From: Bacteroidaceae bacterium
GTDB taxonomy: Bacteria > Bacteroidota > Bacteroidia > Bacteroidales > Bacteroidaceae
NCBI GenBank assembly: GCA_024688885.1
Contig: JAILDV010000046.1
Location: forward strand, 29,141-93,140
Length of the DNA: 64,000 nucleotides
Direction of reading: 5' to 3'
The position numbers and the translations under genes were made by a program. This document shows positions 8,325 through 16,294 of the stretch, piece by piece. Numbering within the stretch: the stretch's first letter is position 1; the number at the start of each line of letters is the position of its first letter. The notes under the pieces are model-generated. The model was given only the letters and a program-made list of their open reading frames with translations. It ran no database searches and was not told the DNA's origin.

Positions 8325-9221
8325 ATGAATACAAGGAAATTCTTTGGGGCGGTGCTGCTGTTGCTGTGCACCGTAACCCTCCAGATGAGTGGTCAGAATG
8401 CGAATGAGACTCTGCGCCAGAAGTATGAGCGTTTGGAAAAAGATGCTGATGCCAACCCGACTGATTGGCAGAAACAGTATGCTGTGGCACAGATGCTGAT
8501 ACAGAAGGACAGCGAACTGCATGATCAGGAGAAGGCGAATAAGTTCTATGAACGCATCTATCATATAGTGAGTGATATCAACGATGTTGTGCCTGATTCT
8601 GTGTACAATGAAGGCTGTTACATCCTGATGCTGAATGCCATGACTAAGAGTGACATAGAAAAAACGGTCTTCTATGCAGATGAACTCATTCGCCATGCTA
8701 AGCTGAAGAATGACATACAAAACTCATTTTATATTGGTGCTAATGCCCTTATGGCTCCTATCATGATCATGCTTGAGCGTTCGGCTGGTGGATTAGATAA
8801 ACTACTGGAGTTGCGCAAAATTATGGAAGAACGAAACTACAATGGTGTGGAAAACACCGATGCGATGCTGGCGTTCTTCTATGACCAGACGTATAGTGAG
8901 TATCGTGAATGGGTGGCAGACAAATTGATGGAAGTCACCATCGAGGGGAAACCTTATGTGCTGATTGCCATGGGTGACTGGAATGTAGGGCAGCCCCTTA
9001 TGGGATGGTCGGTAGACAAGCCTGATAGCAAGGTGGTGCTCGTTGATGAGAATCTGAAGGTGTATGACAATCTGCATGGCGCCATGCAGTTCAACTTCAG
9101 TTGGGACGGACAAAATACTGCCATCGTGAAGGCAGAAAACACCACGGTACGTCTCATCACCGTCACGCCAGAACGGCGCCAGCAAATGGTTGAGGCATAC
9201 AAAAAGTATCTCATGAAGTAA
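8325..9221 (+). CDS. Secreted hypothetical protein, helical
   Basis: 298 aa, family not recognised. Residues 1-23 form a signal peptide (KFFGAVLLLLCTVTLQMSGQ). The following 180 residues are predominantly helical and resemble a TPR-like arrangement (LEKDADANPTDWQKQYAVAQ, YVLIAMGDW later), but no canonical repeat can be defined. The last 90 residues look more beta-rich. The gene is divergent from the blaI-like gene and shares its TTAGAT-rich intergenic region, so it may belong to the same regulon (inference). A periplasmic location is likely. Confidence 0.75.
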   Translation: MNTRKFFGAVLLLLCTVTLQMSGQNANETLRQKYERLEKDADANPTDWQKQYAVAQMLIQKDSELHDQEKANKFYERIYHIVSDINDVVPDSVYNEGCYILMLNAMTKSDIEKTVFYADELIRHAKLKNDIQNSFYIGANALMAPIMIMLERSAGGLDKLLELRKIMEERNYNGVENTDAMLAFFYDQTYSEYREWVADKLMEVTIEGKPYVLIAMGDWNVGQPLMGWSVDKPDSKVVLVDENLKVYDNLHGAMQFNFSWDGQNTAIVKAENTTVRLITVTPERRQQMVEAYKKYLMK

Positions 9222-9242
9222 AATCGCTTCAAGTTTCGGATA

Positions 9243-9380
9243 TTTTTCACAACGGATTACACTGATTTCACGGATTTTTCGTCGCAGGGGCGACGATGGC
9301 CGGGTGCAGAAAATCCGAATGGCAGGAGCCGCCGAGGCTCAAAAAAAGCCGTATAATCCGTGCAATCCGTTGTGGAAAAA
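9243..9380. repeat. Long imperfect inverted repeat (CACAACGGATT / AATCCGTTGTG)
   Basis: Outer arms CACAACGGATT (9249-9259) and AATCCGTTGTG (9364-9374) are perfect complements. Further inside, variants of GATTTCACGGATT and ATAATCCGTGCAATCC continue the symmetry. The element fills the gap between two convergent genes and could fold as a long hairpin, perhaps acting as a terminator or as a dispersed intergenic element. Confidence 0.75.
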
Positions 9381-9405
9381 CACTTGCGAGAGTTGAGTAA
9401 ATCGC

Positions 9406-11451
9406 TTACTTCAGGAATTCTTTCATTGATTCGTGATAGATGTTGCCATAGCCTGCTACATTATAGAGTGTCACGTGGCTACCTACCGTGTTGATGAAGA
9501 GACGGTAGTAGAGGTCGCGCAGTGGGATTTCAGGTGAATTGATGATGCAGTCGTGCAAGGTGGCAGTGTAACGGTTGGTCATCCATACGTGGAGGTCGGT
9601 GTTGTAGATGTCTGCCTTCGATGTCTCGTAAGGATTGGCTGCTGTGATGGCGAGGATGCCAGGGATTCCTTCTGTAGCACTCATCACACTACCTGAATAG
9701 CAAGCTTCAGTGAGGCAGAGGAGTTTGCGGTATTTTTGTCCCTGATGCATTGCCTCGAAGGTTTCTTTGGCGAGTTGGGTGGTGAACCCCTCTTCTCGTT
9801 CGAGCCAAACCATTTGTCCGGGAACACCGTGACCGCTCCAGAAGACAAGCACGTTATCATCTTTGTCAGCTTGAATGACAGCTGGCAATTTATCACTTTT
9901 TTCTCCACAGAGGATGTGCTTGATGTCGGAAGGCTCCAACTGGCTTGTATGGTAGTCAATGTTCACATTCTGGTAGAGGTTATCACCATTCGGGCGCACC
10001 TGCACGATTCCCTTTTGGGGGTTGCTGGCATTGTTGGCGATGTCATCCTCTATGATAAGCACGATATGGTCATCGTCATAACCCTGTTTGCGCAGGATTT
10101 GATACATCTGCAGCACATCTGCCTGATGGCGGTAATTGCTCCATCCATTGCTTCCAGCTACCAACAATGCCCACTTTTGGTCAAGGGCAGGGTAGGTCAT
10201 ACCCGAATCATCCTCATCTTTGAATTCCTGCATGAGCTGCGTTTTCCAGTTCCATGCACCTAAAGTCGCATCGGTACGGTGAGAACCCGTAGAGGAGATG
10301 TAGTCGAGGATGATGTAACGTCCTTGATAGAGCAGATAATGATAATATGTGGTGGAAAGCACGGTGGTGTAAACATTGCGGTCAAATGCAATAGGACCAC
10401 AAGCACCGGCAATGTGTGCATCGGCAACTATCTTCAATGAATTGTTCAGCGACTCATTGCCCGAAGCGGAGAGTTGGTTAATGAGTGCCCAATTGAGCAT
10501 GACCACTGCATCGTAGATTTGTGCAGCACCTAAGGTGGGCTGCTGACCGTATTTGATTTCGTAGAGAATGTCGAAGCCAGACTCTGGTGCTGCTCCGAAG
10601 GTGATGCCCTCGATGCCTTCTGCTTTGGCACCAAACCGGTCAAGTACATCCACTCCATAGGCGGTGTCACTGTAAAGTCTGCGCGATTGGCTGTTGGCAC
10701 GCTTGAACGCTCCTTCGATGGTTTCGATTTCTTTCGACACACAAATCACCACGTCTGCATTCTCTTCAGCTGCCTTCTGGCTTTCTTCTGCAAGTGTCTC
10801 GGGACGGAAATCATGGATGCCTTTCACCTCCAACCCCAATTCTTCTGCTTGGAAACCGAACCACTCCACGAAGGTTCTGCCATAGAGGGTTTCACGATTG
10901 GCAAGCAAAGACACAGTCTTGGCACCATAATAGAGGGCGCGGCTGAGTAGAATTTCACACTGTGTGATGTCACTTTCCACCATTGCCCAAAGGGAACCTG
11001 TGGATGCATAAGCGCGTGTCAGTTCTTCGGCAGTGGCAATGGTGAGGAAAGGTTTGTGGGCAGGGCAGAGCGAAGCAGCGAGTGTGGGTGCGTCAGCGCT
11101 GTATTTGCCGCCTATCACAGCCACAATGTCGTCACGTTGAGCCAATTTTTCAGCCAGTTCCTCTATGTTCTCCTCTTCTTCGTCATACCACTCAAATTCC
11201 ATCTTCACCATCTGTTTCTCCTTCTTGTTGGGCGTGTTGAGGATGTTCTGTTTTTGTACTTCATTCACGCCATTGACAGCCATTTCGATGGTTTGTTCCC
11301 AATGTTTCTGCTGCTCATGGTTCATTGGAAGCACCACAGCCACTTTACGCACCTGCCAATCAATGTGCTCGTCAGATGCAACGTCGTTTTTGTCGGTGCA
11401 TGCCATCAGCAGCAATGCCACCAACCCTATCAGCCATTTATTTCGCTCCAT
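9406..11451 (-). CDS. Lipoprotein: periplasmic-binding-like domain fused to C13 (legumain-type) cysteine peptidase
   Basis: 681 aa. A lipobox LLMAC puts the acylated Cys at residue 18. Residues about 35-400 resemble a type I periplasmic binding protein of the branched-chain amino acid/receptor type (VRKVAVVLPMN, IVAVIGGKYSADAPTLA, KPFLTIATAEELTRAYAS, KTVSLLANRETLYGRTFVEW). Residues about 425-680 match peptidase C13: WALLVAGSNGWSNYRHQAD, then VFWSGHG with the catalytic His at 541 and LTEACYSGS with the catalytic Cys at 584. C13 includes plant/animal legumain and the GPI8 transamidase, with Asn/Asp specificity. It overlaps the upstream BMP-like gene by 14 bp, so the two are probably co-translated. 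A ligand-gated envelope protease is an inference. Confidence 0.88.
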   Translation of the reverse strand: MERNKWLIGLVALLLMACTDKNDVASDEHIDWQVRKVAVVLPMNHEQQKHWEQTIEMAVNGVNEVQKQNILNTPNKKEKQMVKMEFEWYDEEEENIEELAEKLAQRDDIVAVIGGKYSADAPTLAASLCPAHKPFLTIATAEELTRAYASTGSLWAMVESDITQCEILLSRALYYGAKTVSLLANRETLYGRTFVEWFGFQAEELGLEVKGIHDFRPETLAEESQKAAEENADVVICVSKEIETIEGAFKRANSQSRRLYSDTAYGVDVLDRFGAKAEGIEGITFGAAPESGFDILYEIKYGQQPTLGAAQIYDAVVMLNWALINQLSASGNESLNNSLKIVADAHIAGACGPIAFDRNVYTTVLSTTYYHYLLYQGRYIILDYISSTGSHRTDATLGAWNWKTQLMQEFKDEDDSGMTYPALDQKWALLVAGSNGWSNYRHQADVLQMYQILRKQGYDDDHIVLIIEDDIANNASNPQKGIVQVRPNGDNLYQNVNIDYHTSQLEPSDIKHILCGEKSDKLPAVIQADKDDNVLVFWSGHGVPGQMVWLEREEGFTTQLAKETFEAMHQGQKYRKLLCLTEACYSGSVMSATEGIPGILAITAANPYETSKADIYNTDLHVWMTNRYTATLHDCIINSPEIPLRDLYYRLFINTVGSHVTLYNVAGYGNIYHESMKEFLK

Positions 11452-12508
11452 ATTCTACCTCCTTCTTGATGGCTTCCTGCCGGTTGGCTTCCACACCCGC
11501 TTTCAGCTGTGGGTAGCGGTCAGCAATCTGCCAATTGATGTAGCCACTCTCCAACCCGTAGTGCTGATAGCGAGGCAAATCTTTTTGGTTATACCAATTG
11601 GTGAGATGGTCATAGAGTACGAGGTCAATACGTTTCACCATCGAACCGACAATCAGCGTTGAATAGGCACTTTGGTCTGTATCCATTCCCGCTGTGTAGA
11701 TGCCACAATCGGGGTTTTCACGCAAGTAGCGGTAGGCTCCCATGTTAGAGCCTCCTGCTACTGCGTAAATAAAATCGTATTGACCATCGTAGTCATACAT
11801 TTTCTTATACAATTCTGTAGGCATGCCATATCCTGTCCAATCGTCGGCAATTGCACCGACAACAGCCACAGAGCCGTCTTCTGCCTTTCCGAAACCTTCC
11901 ACAAAACCGTCTCGGGCATCGTAGGTGGTGGTGTTCTGTCCGTTGCCGAGTAAAACGAGCGGATGTTTGCAGCCCAATTCCCGTGCTGTCTTACCAGCCA
12001 GCCACGAGGCACCATACATGCTGATGCCAAATGTCCTGATCTGTTCCGTTTCGTCTCCGCTGTCTTCAGCTTCGAAAGCCAACACACAGCGATTGATGTT
12101 CATCTCGGCATTAGCAAACACCTGTCGGGCAATGTCAACATAGTCGGAAGACGCAAGCACCAACAGACGACGAGGAACAGTACCTTTATCGTCAATGGGC
12201 TTGTCAATATTCTCCCACCACGACTTGCAGGCAGACTCCACATCTTCCAAACTGGTGGGGGTGATGAATCGGATGGTCATGCCCTGACTGTGCTCATTCT
12301 CCATCAGTTTGATGCCACGCAGAATCTGGTCGTTGTAACTGCCGTCACCTAATCCGTCAATCGAGAACAGCACAAGCACTTCAGCTTGCACAGTTGGTGT
12401 CTCTGTGTTGGATGCGTCATCGTCTTTATTGCAGGAGGTAACACAGTGACCTATCGTCAGCAGCATGACTGCTGCCAGCAGCTTGGTGAGGATATAGCTT
12501 GTCTTCAT
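11438..12508 (-). CDS. BMP/PnrA-like substrate-binding lipoprotein
   Basis: 356 aa. The signal ends in a Cys (HCVTSCNKDDD), and the acidic run after Cys resembles a Bacteroidetes lipoprotein surface-export signal. The remainder looks like a basic-membrane-protein type binding fold: LVLFSIDGLGDGSYNDQILRG near the start, RTFGISMYGASWLAGKTA, HPLVLLGNGQ, DGFVEGFGKA and IYAVAGGSNMGAYRYLRENP, IYTAGMDTDQSAYS. PnrA-type proteins bind nucleosides; the ligand here is unknown. No ABC permease is nearby, which argues for sensing rather than uptake. It lies 6 bp from the DUF4421 gene upstream and overlaps the C13 gene downstream, forming a tight three-gene unit. Confidence 0.82.
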   Translation of the reverse strand: MKTSYILTKLLAAVMLLTIGHCVTSCNKDDDASNTETPTVQAEVLVLFSIDGLGDGSYNDQILRGIKLMENEHSQGMTIRFITPTSLEDVESACKSWWENIDKPIDDKGTVPRRLLVLASSDYVDIARQVFANAEMNINRCVLAFEAEDSGDETEQIRTFGISMYGASWLAGKTARELGCKHPLVLLGNGQNTTTYDARDGFVEGFGKAEDGSVAVVGAIADDWTGYGMPTELYKKMYDYDGQYDFIYAVAGGSNMGAYRYLRENPDCGIYTAGMDTDQSAYSTLIVGSMVKRIDLVLYDHLTNWYNQKDLPRYQHYGLESGYINWQIADRYPQLKAGVEANRQEAIKKEVEYGAK

Positions 12509-12514
12509 GCTTTA

Positions 12515-13711
12515 TTATAATCTTACTCCGAATGCTGCATTTGCGAACCAGTCATTCAGTCGTCCGCTATTACCTTTGTGATGATAACCGAAGTTGTAGA
12601 ACTGACCGTTCAAGTTCACGAAGTAGCGGCTCCAACTATAGGTGAGCGAAAGGCGTGCATTGAAATTCAGTCTGATGCGGTTGTTGTGTGCATCAGTACC
12701 CATTGCTTGAATACGGTAATCCTCAGGTTCCAATTCGTCTGCATCATGTTCCTCTTCATCTATTGCCAACTGACGCAAATTTGAGTCAAAGTTATATGCC
12801 TTCACTCGGTTGTAAAGCGTGACCATTGGCATTGCCATTGCGCTGATGAGCCAACCTTTGGCAGGCACATAGTTGTAGCCGTATCCGGCTCCTACATTCG
12901 CTTCCCACTGCTTGATGCGTCCTACATCATTCATGAATAGAATCATGTCTGCATTAGTGTTGTCATCGAAGCGGAAGTCCGAATAGTAGAACATGGCACC
13001 AGCCAGCCAGGAACCAGCCGACCGTTTCTGAATCACACTTTGGCGATAGGCAGCTTTATAGGAAAAACGTCGTTTGTTGAAGATGTAGTAACCGTCCAGC
13101 ACCATCGTCTTGGCTTTGATGGGGGAGGCGAGAATCCATTTGTGGGTTTGGCTCTCCCATTCAGGGTCACCACCATCTTCAGGATAAAAATTTCCCTCTA
13201 ATTTCACTTGAGGCTCTTTCGTCTTAAACTCGTGTAGGCGAAAGTGCACGCAGTACCACGTGCCCGAACTACTCAACGAAAAGTCTCTACCTTTGTCACC
13301 TGCAACGTTGAAGGCATAGTGTGCTGCAAGTCCCTTGTATCCTACACGTACACCTACAGAGGTGGATACATCGGTGCGGATACGCGGCTGGCATTTCACA
13401 TCACCTTCGGCACCGAAGTTTGCACCATCGATAGTCGATTTCATCTGAAGGTCGGATTGGCTGAGGTAGCTGTCCAAACTGATGCGCCAGACTTGTTTTG
13501 GGTTCTGGATATAGAGCGTATCTACATTCTTTACCCACTTTTTATCAACAAAATCTTTGGCCTTGTTGAAGAGCTTGTTCTTGTTTGTACTCTCAACAGG
13601 CTGCGTTTGCGCCTCTTGGCGAGTGTTCCCCGCGTCCACATCCACGTCCAGTTGGGCATACCCCATCAGGGATGTCAGTGTCAGACAACTGTAAATGAGT
13701 AATTTTTTCAT
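12515..13711 (-). CDS. DUF4421-like outer membrane beta-barrel protein
   Basis: 398 aa. Signal peptide MKKLLIYSCLTLTSLMGYAQ, then a polar linker, then many alternating amphipathic strands ending in an aromatic/hydrophobic C-terminus (FANAAFGVRL), typical of outer membrane barrels. The conserved opening DTLYIQNPKQVWRISLDSY and overall pattern fit DUF4421. It is the first gene of the tight unit that encodes the BMP-like and C13 lipoproteins, so it may anchor or expose them (inference). Function of the family is not known. Confidence 0.75.
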   Translation of the reverse strand: MKKLLIYSCLTLTSLMGYAQLDVDVDAGNTRQEAQTQPVESTNKNKLFNKAKDFVDKKWVKNVDTLYIQNPKQVWRISLDSYLSQSDLQMKSTIDGANFGAEGDVKCQPRIRTDVSTSVGVRVGYKGLAAHYAFNVAGDKGRDFSLSSSGTWYCVHFRLHEFKTKEPQVKLEGNFYPEDGGDPEWESQTHKWILASPIKAKTMVLDGYYIFNKRRFSYKAAYRQSVIQKRSAGSWLAGAMFYYSDFRFDDNTNADMILFMNDVGRIKQWEANVGAGYGYNYVPAKGWLISAMAMPMVTLYNRVKAYNFDSNLRQLAIDEEEHDADELEPEDYRIQAMGTDAHNNRIRLNFNARLSLTYSWSRYFVNLNGQFYNFGYHHKGNSGRLNDWFANAAFGVRL

Positions 13712-13760
13712 GGTCTCTCTATTTTTTGTGGTTACTCTATTTATGGTTACAGTTTCTTTA

Positions 13761-14309
13761 TTATTGTGGCTTTTCTATGTTAGTTTTGCCACAACTTGGA
13801 CAAACTTTTGCCGCTTTATTAGGGAGTTTGAAAGAGGCGCTGCAATCGTTACATACGTAAGTGGACAGAATCTTGATTTTGTTCTCGCCTTCCATATAGT
13901 TGGGCTCGACCACCTGCAGTGTCATTTGAGGAATGCCCGTCACTGCAAATTTCACGTTGTAGTAAACACCGGCTACGTCGCCTTTGTCCACATGCACTGT
14001 TCCACGTGCGTCGGGCAACGTATAAGTGTAAGTGGCTGCGTTGCCATCATAGTTCTTTGCATATTGGCCAACTAACTTCTGAGCATCAGTCTGAGTCTCA
14101 ATGCCAATCTCGTAGCAGCCCTGCTCGTTGAGTTCACCGAACACAACAGCGCCGTCCTCATCAATCAGTCGGGTCTTCAATTCCTTTACAGCCTTGTCGC
14201 CCAGTTCCTTACTGTTGTTGTCATCGTCATCGCTGCTGCATGAGATGAACGCACTTGTTGCACATACCATTAAGGTTGCCAAAGAAAGAAAAAATTTGTT
14301 TGTTTTCAT
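13761..14309 (-). CDS. Lipoprotein with C-terminal zinc ribbon
   Basis: 182 aa from the ATG at 14307-14309; the longer frame upstream lacks a signal peptide and overlaps the M48 gene, so this start is preferred. The lipobox FISC is followed by SSDDDDNN, an acidic tail like Bacteroidetes surface-export signals. The body is beta-rich (TYTYTLPDARGTVHV, GVYYNVKFAV). The last 30 residues carry two Cys pairs, YVCNDC and KVCPSCGK, about 17 residues apart, as in rubredoxin/zinc-ribbon knuckles. Such ribbons are normally cytoplasmic, so an exported one is odd. It lies between the M48 gene (55 bp) and the DUF4421 gene (49 bp), same strand. Function unknown. Confidence 0.78.
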   Translation of the reverse strand: MKTNKFFLSLATLMVCATSAFISCSSDDDDNNSKELGDKAVKELKTRLIDEDGAVVFGELNEQGCYEIGIETQTDAQKLVGQYAKNYDGNAATYTYTLPDARGTVHVDKGDVAGVYYNVKFAVTGIPQMTLQVVEPNYMEGENKIKILSTYVCNDCSASFKLPNKAAKVCPSCGKTNIEKPQ

Positions 14310-14364
14310 TTGTTTTTGATTTTTAGGTTTGACATTAATATAAATAATTGATAAATAATTGTTG

Positions 14365-15366
14365 TTAAAATTGCTCAAGGATTCTGATTCGCTCTGCAGT
14401 GCTCGGATGGGTGCTGAAAAGCGATTGTAGTTTGTCGAAAAAACTCTGTGTCGTTTTCTTTGGATGAATGATGTAGAGTTGGGCAATGTCTTCACGTTGG
14501 ATGTGCCCAAGTCCAGGATAAGCAGAAATCTTTCGGAGGGCAGAAGCAAGGGCAAGAGGGTTGCGTGTCAGTTCTGCACCACCTGCATCTGCCATGAATT
14601 CACGTTTGCGTGAAATGGCAAAACGTGTGAGGAGTGTGAGGAAATAAGCAATGGCAGCACAGACGATGGCTGCTATAATGACCACGATGATGGCAACACC
14701 ACCACCTCCCTTACCATTGGAACGGCGTGAAGAGCCTCCACTCCAAAGGAAAACACGAAGTACACCACGAGTCAGGACAGTCAGCACAGTGGAGAGGATG
14801 CCCACAAACACGATGCTGACAATAAGTACACGGGTATCACGATTGCGGATATGAGTCAATTCATGTGCAATCACCCCTTCTAGTTCTGCATCATCCAGAT
14901 ATTCGATGATGCCTCGAGTCAAGGTCACTGTGTAACTCTTCTGATTGATGCCCGAGGCAAAGGCATTGAGTTGAGGATCCTCAATGATGTTCACTTTTGG
15001 CATTGGCATACCGCAACTCATGCAGAGATTCTCCACTAGGTTATACACACGTGGATTCTCCTTGCGCTCGAGTGGCTTTGCTCCTGTAGCATGCTGAATC
15101 ATCTGGGCATTGAACGTGTAGGCAATAGCGAGCCAGATAGCCACAATGATAACTGCCCAGGGTGCCCACCCGAGCCACATCTCATTGATGATGCTGGTGT
15201 CGAGGTAGAACTGTTCATTGCCGTACATGTCGTAGGTGCTCTGCACACCAAAAATGCAGCAGAACACCCACAACATGCCGAGGATGATGCATGGGAACAT
15301 CAGGAGCAACATCATGCTGTTCCAGTTGTTCCTTACAATTTGAGATTGTATGCCGACGTATTGCAT
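14365..15366 (-). CDS. htpX: M48 family metalloprotease (HtpX-like)
   Basis: 333 aa. Membrane segments near residues 20-40 and 70-90, the M48 zinc motif VIAHELTHIRNRD near residue 168, then two more hydrophobic spans (VLIVSIVFVGILSTV and VAIIVVIIAAIVCAAIAYFL) with the third zinc ligand expected in FMADAGGAELTRNP. HtpX degrades misfolded membrane proteins, with the active site in the cytoplasm. The HPSTAERIRILEQF tail is typical of the family. It is 9 bp downstream of lemA, a pairing seen in many bacteria. Confidence 0.93.
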   Translation of the reverse strand: MQYVGIQSQIVRNNWNSMMLLLMFPCIILGMLWVFCCIFGVQSTYDMYGNEQFYLDTSIINEMWLGWAPWAVIIVAIWLAIAYTFNAQMIQHATGAKPLERKENPRVYNLVENLCMSCGMPMPKVNIIEDPQLNAFASGINQKSYTVTLTRGIIEYLDDAELEGVIAHELTHIRNRDTRVLIVSIVFVGILSTVLTVLTRGVLRVFLWSGGSSRRSNGKGGGGVAIIVVIIAAIVCAAIAYFLTLLTRFAISRKREFMADAGGAELTRNPLALASALRKISAYPGLGHIQREDIAQLYIIHPKKTTQSFFDKLQSLFSTHPSTAERIRILEQF

Positions 15367-15375
15367 TCGGGGCTT

Positions 15376-15939
15376 TTAGAACTTGATTTCAGGTGCCTTC
15401 TCCACTTCTGCACGCTGAGAAGCCTCGATTTCGTACATGGCTTCCTTGTGGAATCCGAACATGCCAGCAAAGATGTTGCTTGGGAAACTCTGCACAGCGT
15501 TGTTCAGTTCACGGGTAGCAGAGTTGAAGAAGCGACGAACAGCAGCCAACTTGTTCTCGATGTCTGCCAATTCGCCTTGCAACTGCATGAAGTTCTGGTT
15601 TGCCTTCAGGTCAGGATAAGCCTCCACCTGCACCTTCAAGCCAGCCAGAGCAGAAGTCAACTGCTGGTCAGCCTTGATCTTGTCATCGATGCTTGATGCA
15701 TTCACACCCGCTGTACGTGCAGCAGTGATGTTCTCCAGAAGTTCCTTCTCATGAGTGGCATAGCCTTTCACCGTAGCCACCAACTGGGGCACAAGGTCAA
15801 AACGCTGCTTCAACTGCACATCGATGTCAGCGAAAGCATTCTCACGATTGTTACGCAGTCTCACAAGGTTGTTGTACATGCCGATGATGGCAAGGATAAT
15901 CACAACAACAACCGCAATAATGATAATAGTTGTAACCAT
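15376..15939 (-). CDS. lemA: LemA family protein
   Basis: 187 aa. One N-terminal membrane helix (residues 3-22, rich in Ile/Val) followed by the family segment MYNNLVRLRNNRENAFADIDVQLK, then KQRFDLVPQLVATVKGYATHEKELL and long amphipathic helices ending with the F-N-SATRELNNAVQSFP region. LemA proteins are small membrane-anchored helical proteins of poorly defined role, often next to HtpX or TPM-domain proteins. Here htpX follows after 9 bp. A complete promoter is visible upstream (16010-16041). Confidence 0.93.
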   Translation of the reverse strand: MVTTIIIIAVVVVIILAIIGMYNNLVRLRNNRENAFADIDVQLKQRFDLVPQLVATVKGYATHEKELLENITAARTAGVNASSIDDKIKADQQLTSALAGLKVQVEAYPDLKANQNFMQLQGELADIENKLAAVRRFFNSATRELNNAVQSFPSNIFAGMFGFHKEAMYEIEASQRAEVEKAPEIKF

Positions 15940-16009
15940 AGTTGTTTGATAGTTTAGTAGTATATAGTTATTAGTAATGATGTTCTTTACGATTCATCAT
16001 ATTTGGTTG

Positions 16010-16041
16010 CAAAGGTAGTGTAAAAATGGTAACCGACCAAA
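16010..16041 (-). promoter_or_regulatory. lemA promoter
   Basis: On the minus strand, -33 TTTG (16038-16041), 20 bp spacer, and -7 TACCTTTG (16010-16017), a full match to the Bacteroidetes promoter pattern, about 70 bp upstream of lemA. Confidence 0.75.
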
Positions 16042-16110
16042 TTTTTAACGAATTTATATAAAACTCGCCTATGGGGTGTTCTGTTTTTGTTTTTTGTGAC
16101 AATGCCTCAA

Positions 16111-16249
16111 TATTCCACAAACGAAACAAAGCATCACGAATACACATACTCGCGCAACACGAAGTCATAAGGGAGTCCATGTGGAAGTCACAAGGCGGGG
16201 CATCATGAAGTCACACGTTAGAGAGTACGAAGCAGCCTGTTGTGGAATA
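16111..16249. repeat. 23 bp periodic degenerate array bracketed by TATTCCACAA / TTGTGGAATA
   Basis: The trinucleotide GAA preceded by a CAC-like triplet recurs at 16138, 16161, 16184, 16207 (exact 23 bp steps) and 16229 (22 bp); three units share GAAGTCAYA. A perfect 10 bp inverted repeat, TATTCCACAA (16111-16120) and TTGTGGAATA (16240-16249), encloses the array. 23 is not a multiple of 3, so it is not coding. Confidence 0.8.
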
Positions 16250-16294
16250 AGATAGTTATGTCACAGCCTTCTAATTATATGAAAATCATTTTCT

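Larger units (their letters stand above)
15940..16294. other. Intergenic region with lemA promoter and repeat array
   Basis: No convincing gene. It holds the leftward lemA promoter near 16010-16041 and the 23 bp periodic array at 16111-16249. A 69-codon leftward frame here has no signal, family or coding character. Confidence 0.7.

Noticed and set aside
16138..16230. CRISPR array at 16.1 kb
   Set aside because: Units are 23 bp with degenerate sequence and no repeat-spacer alternation or cas genes.
15940..16294. Leftward 69-codon frame before lemA
   Set aside because: Overlaps the array and lacks any coding evidence.
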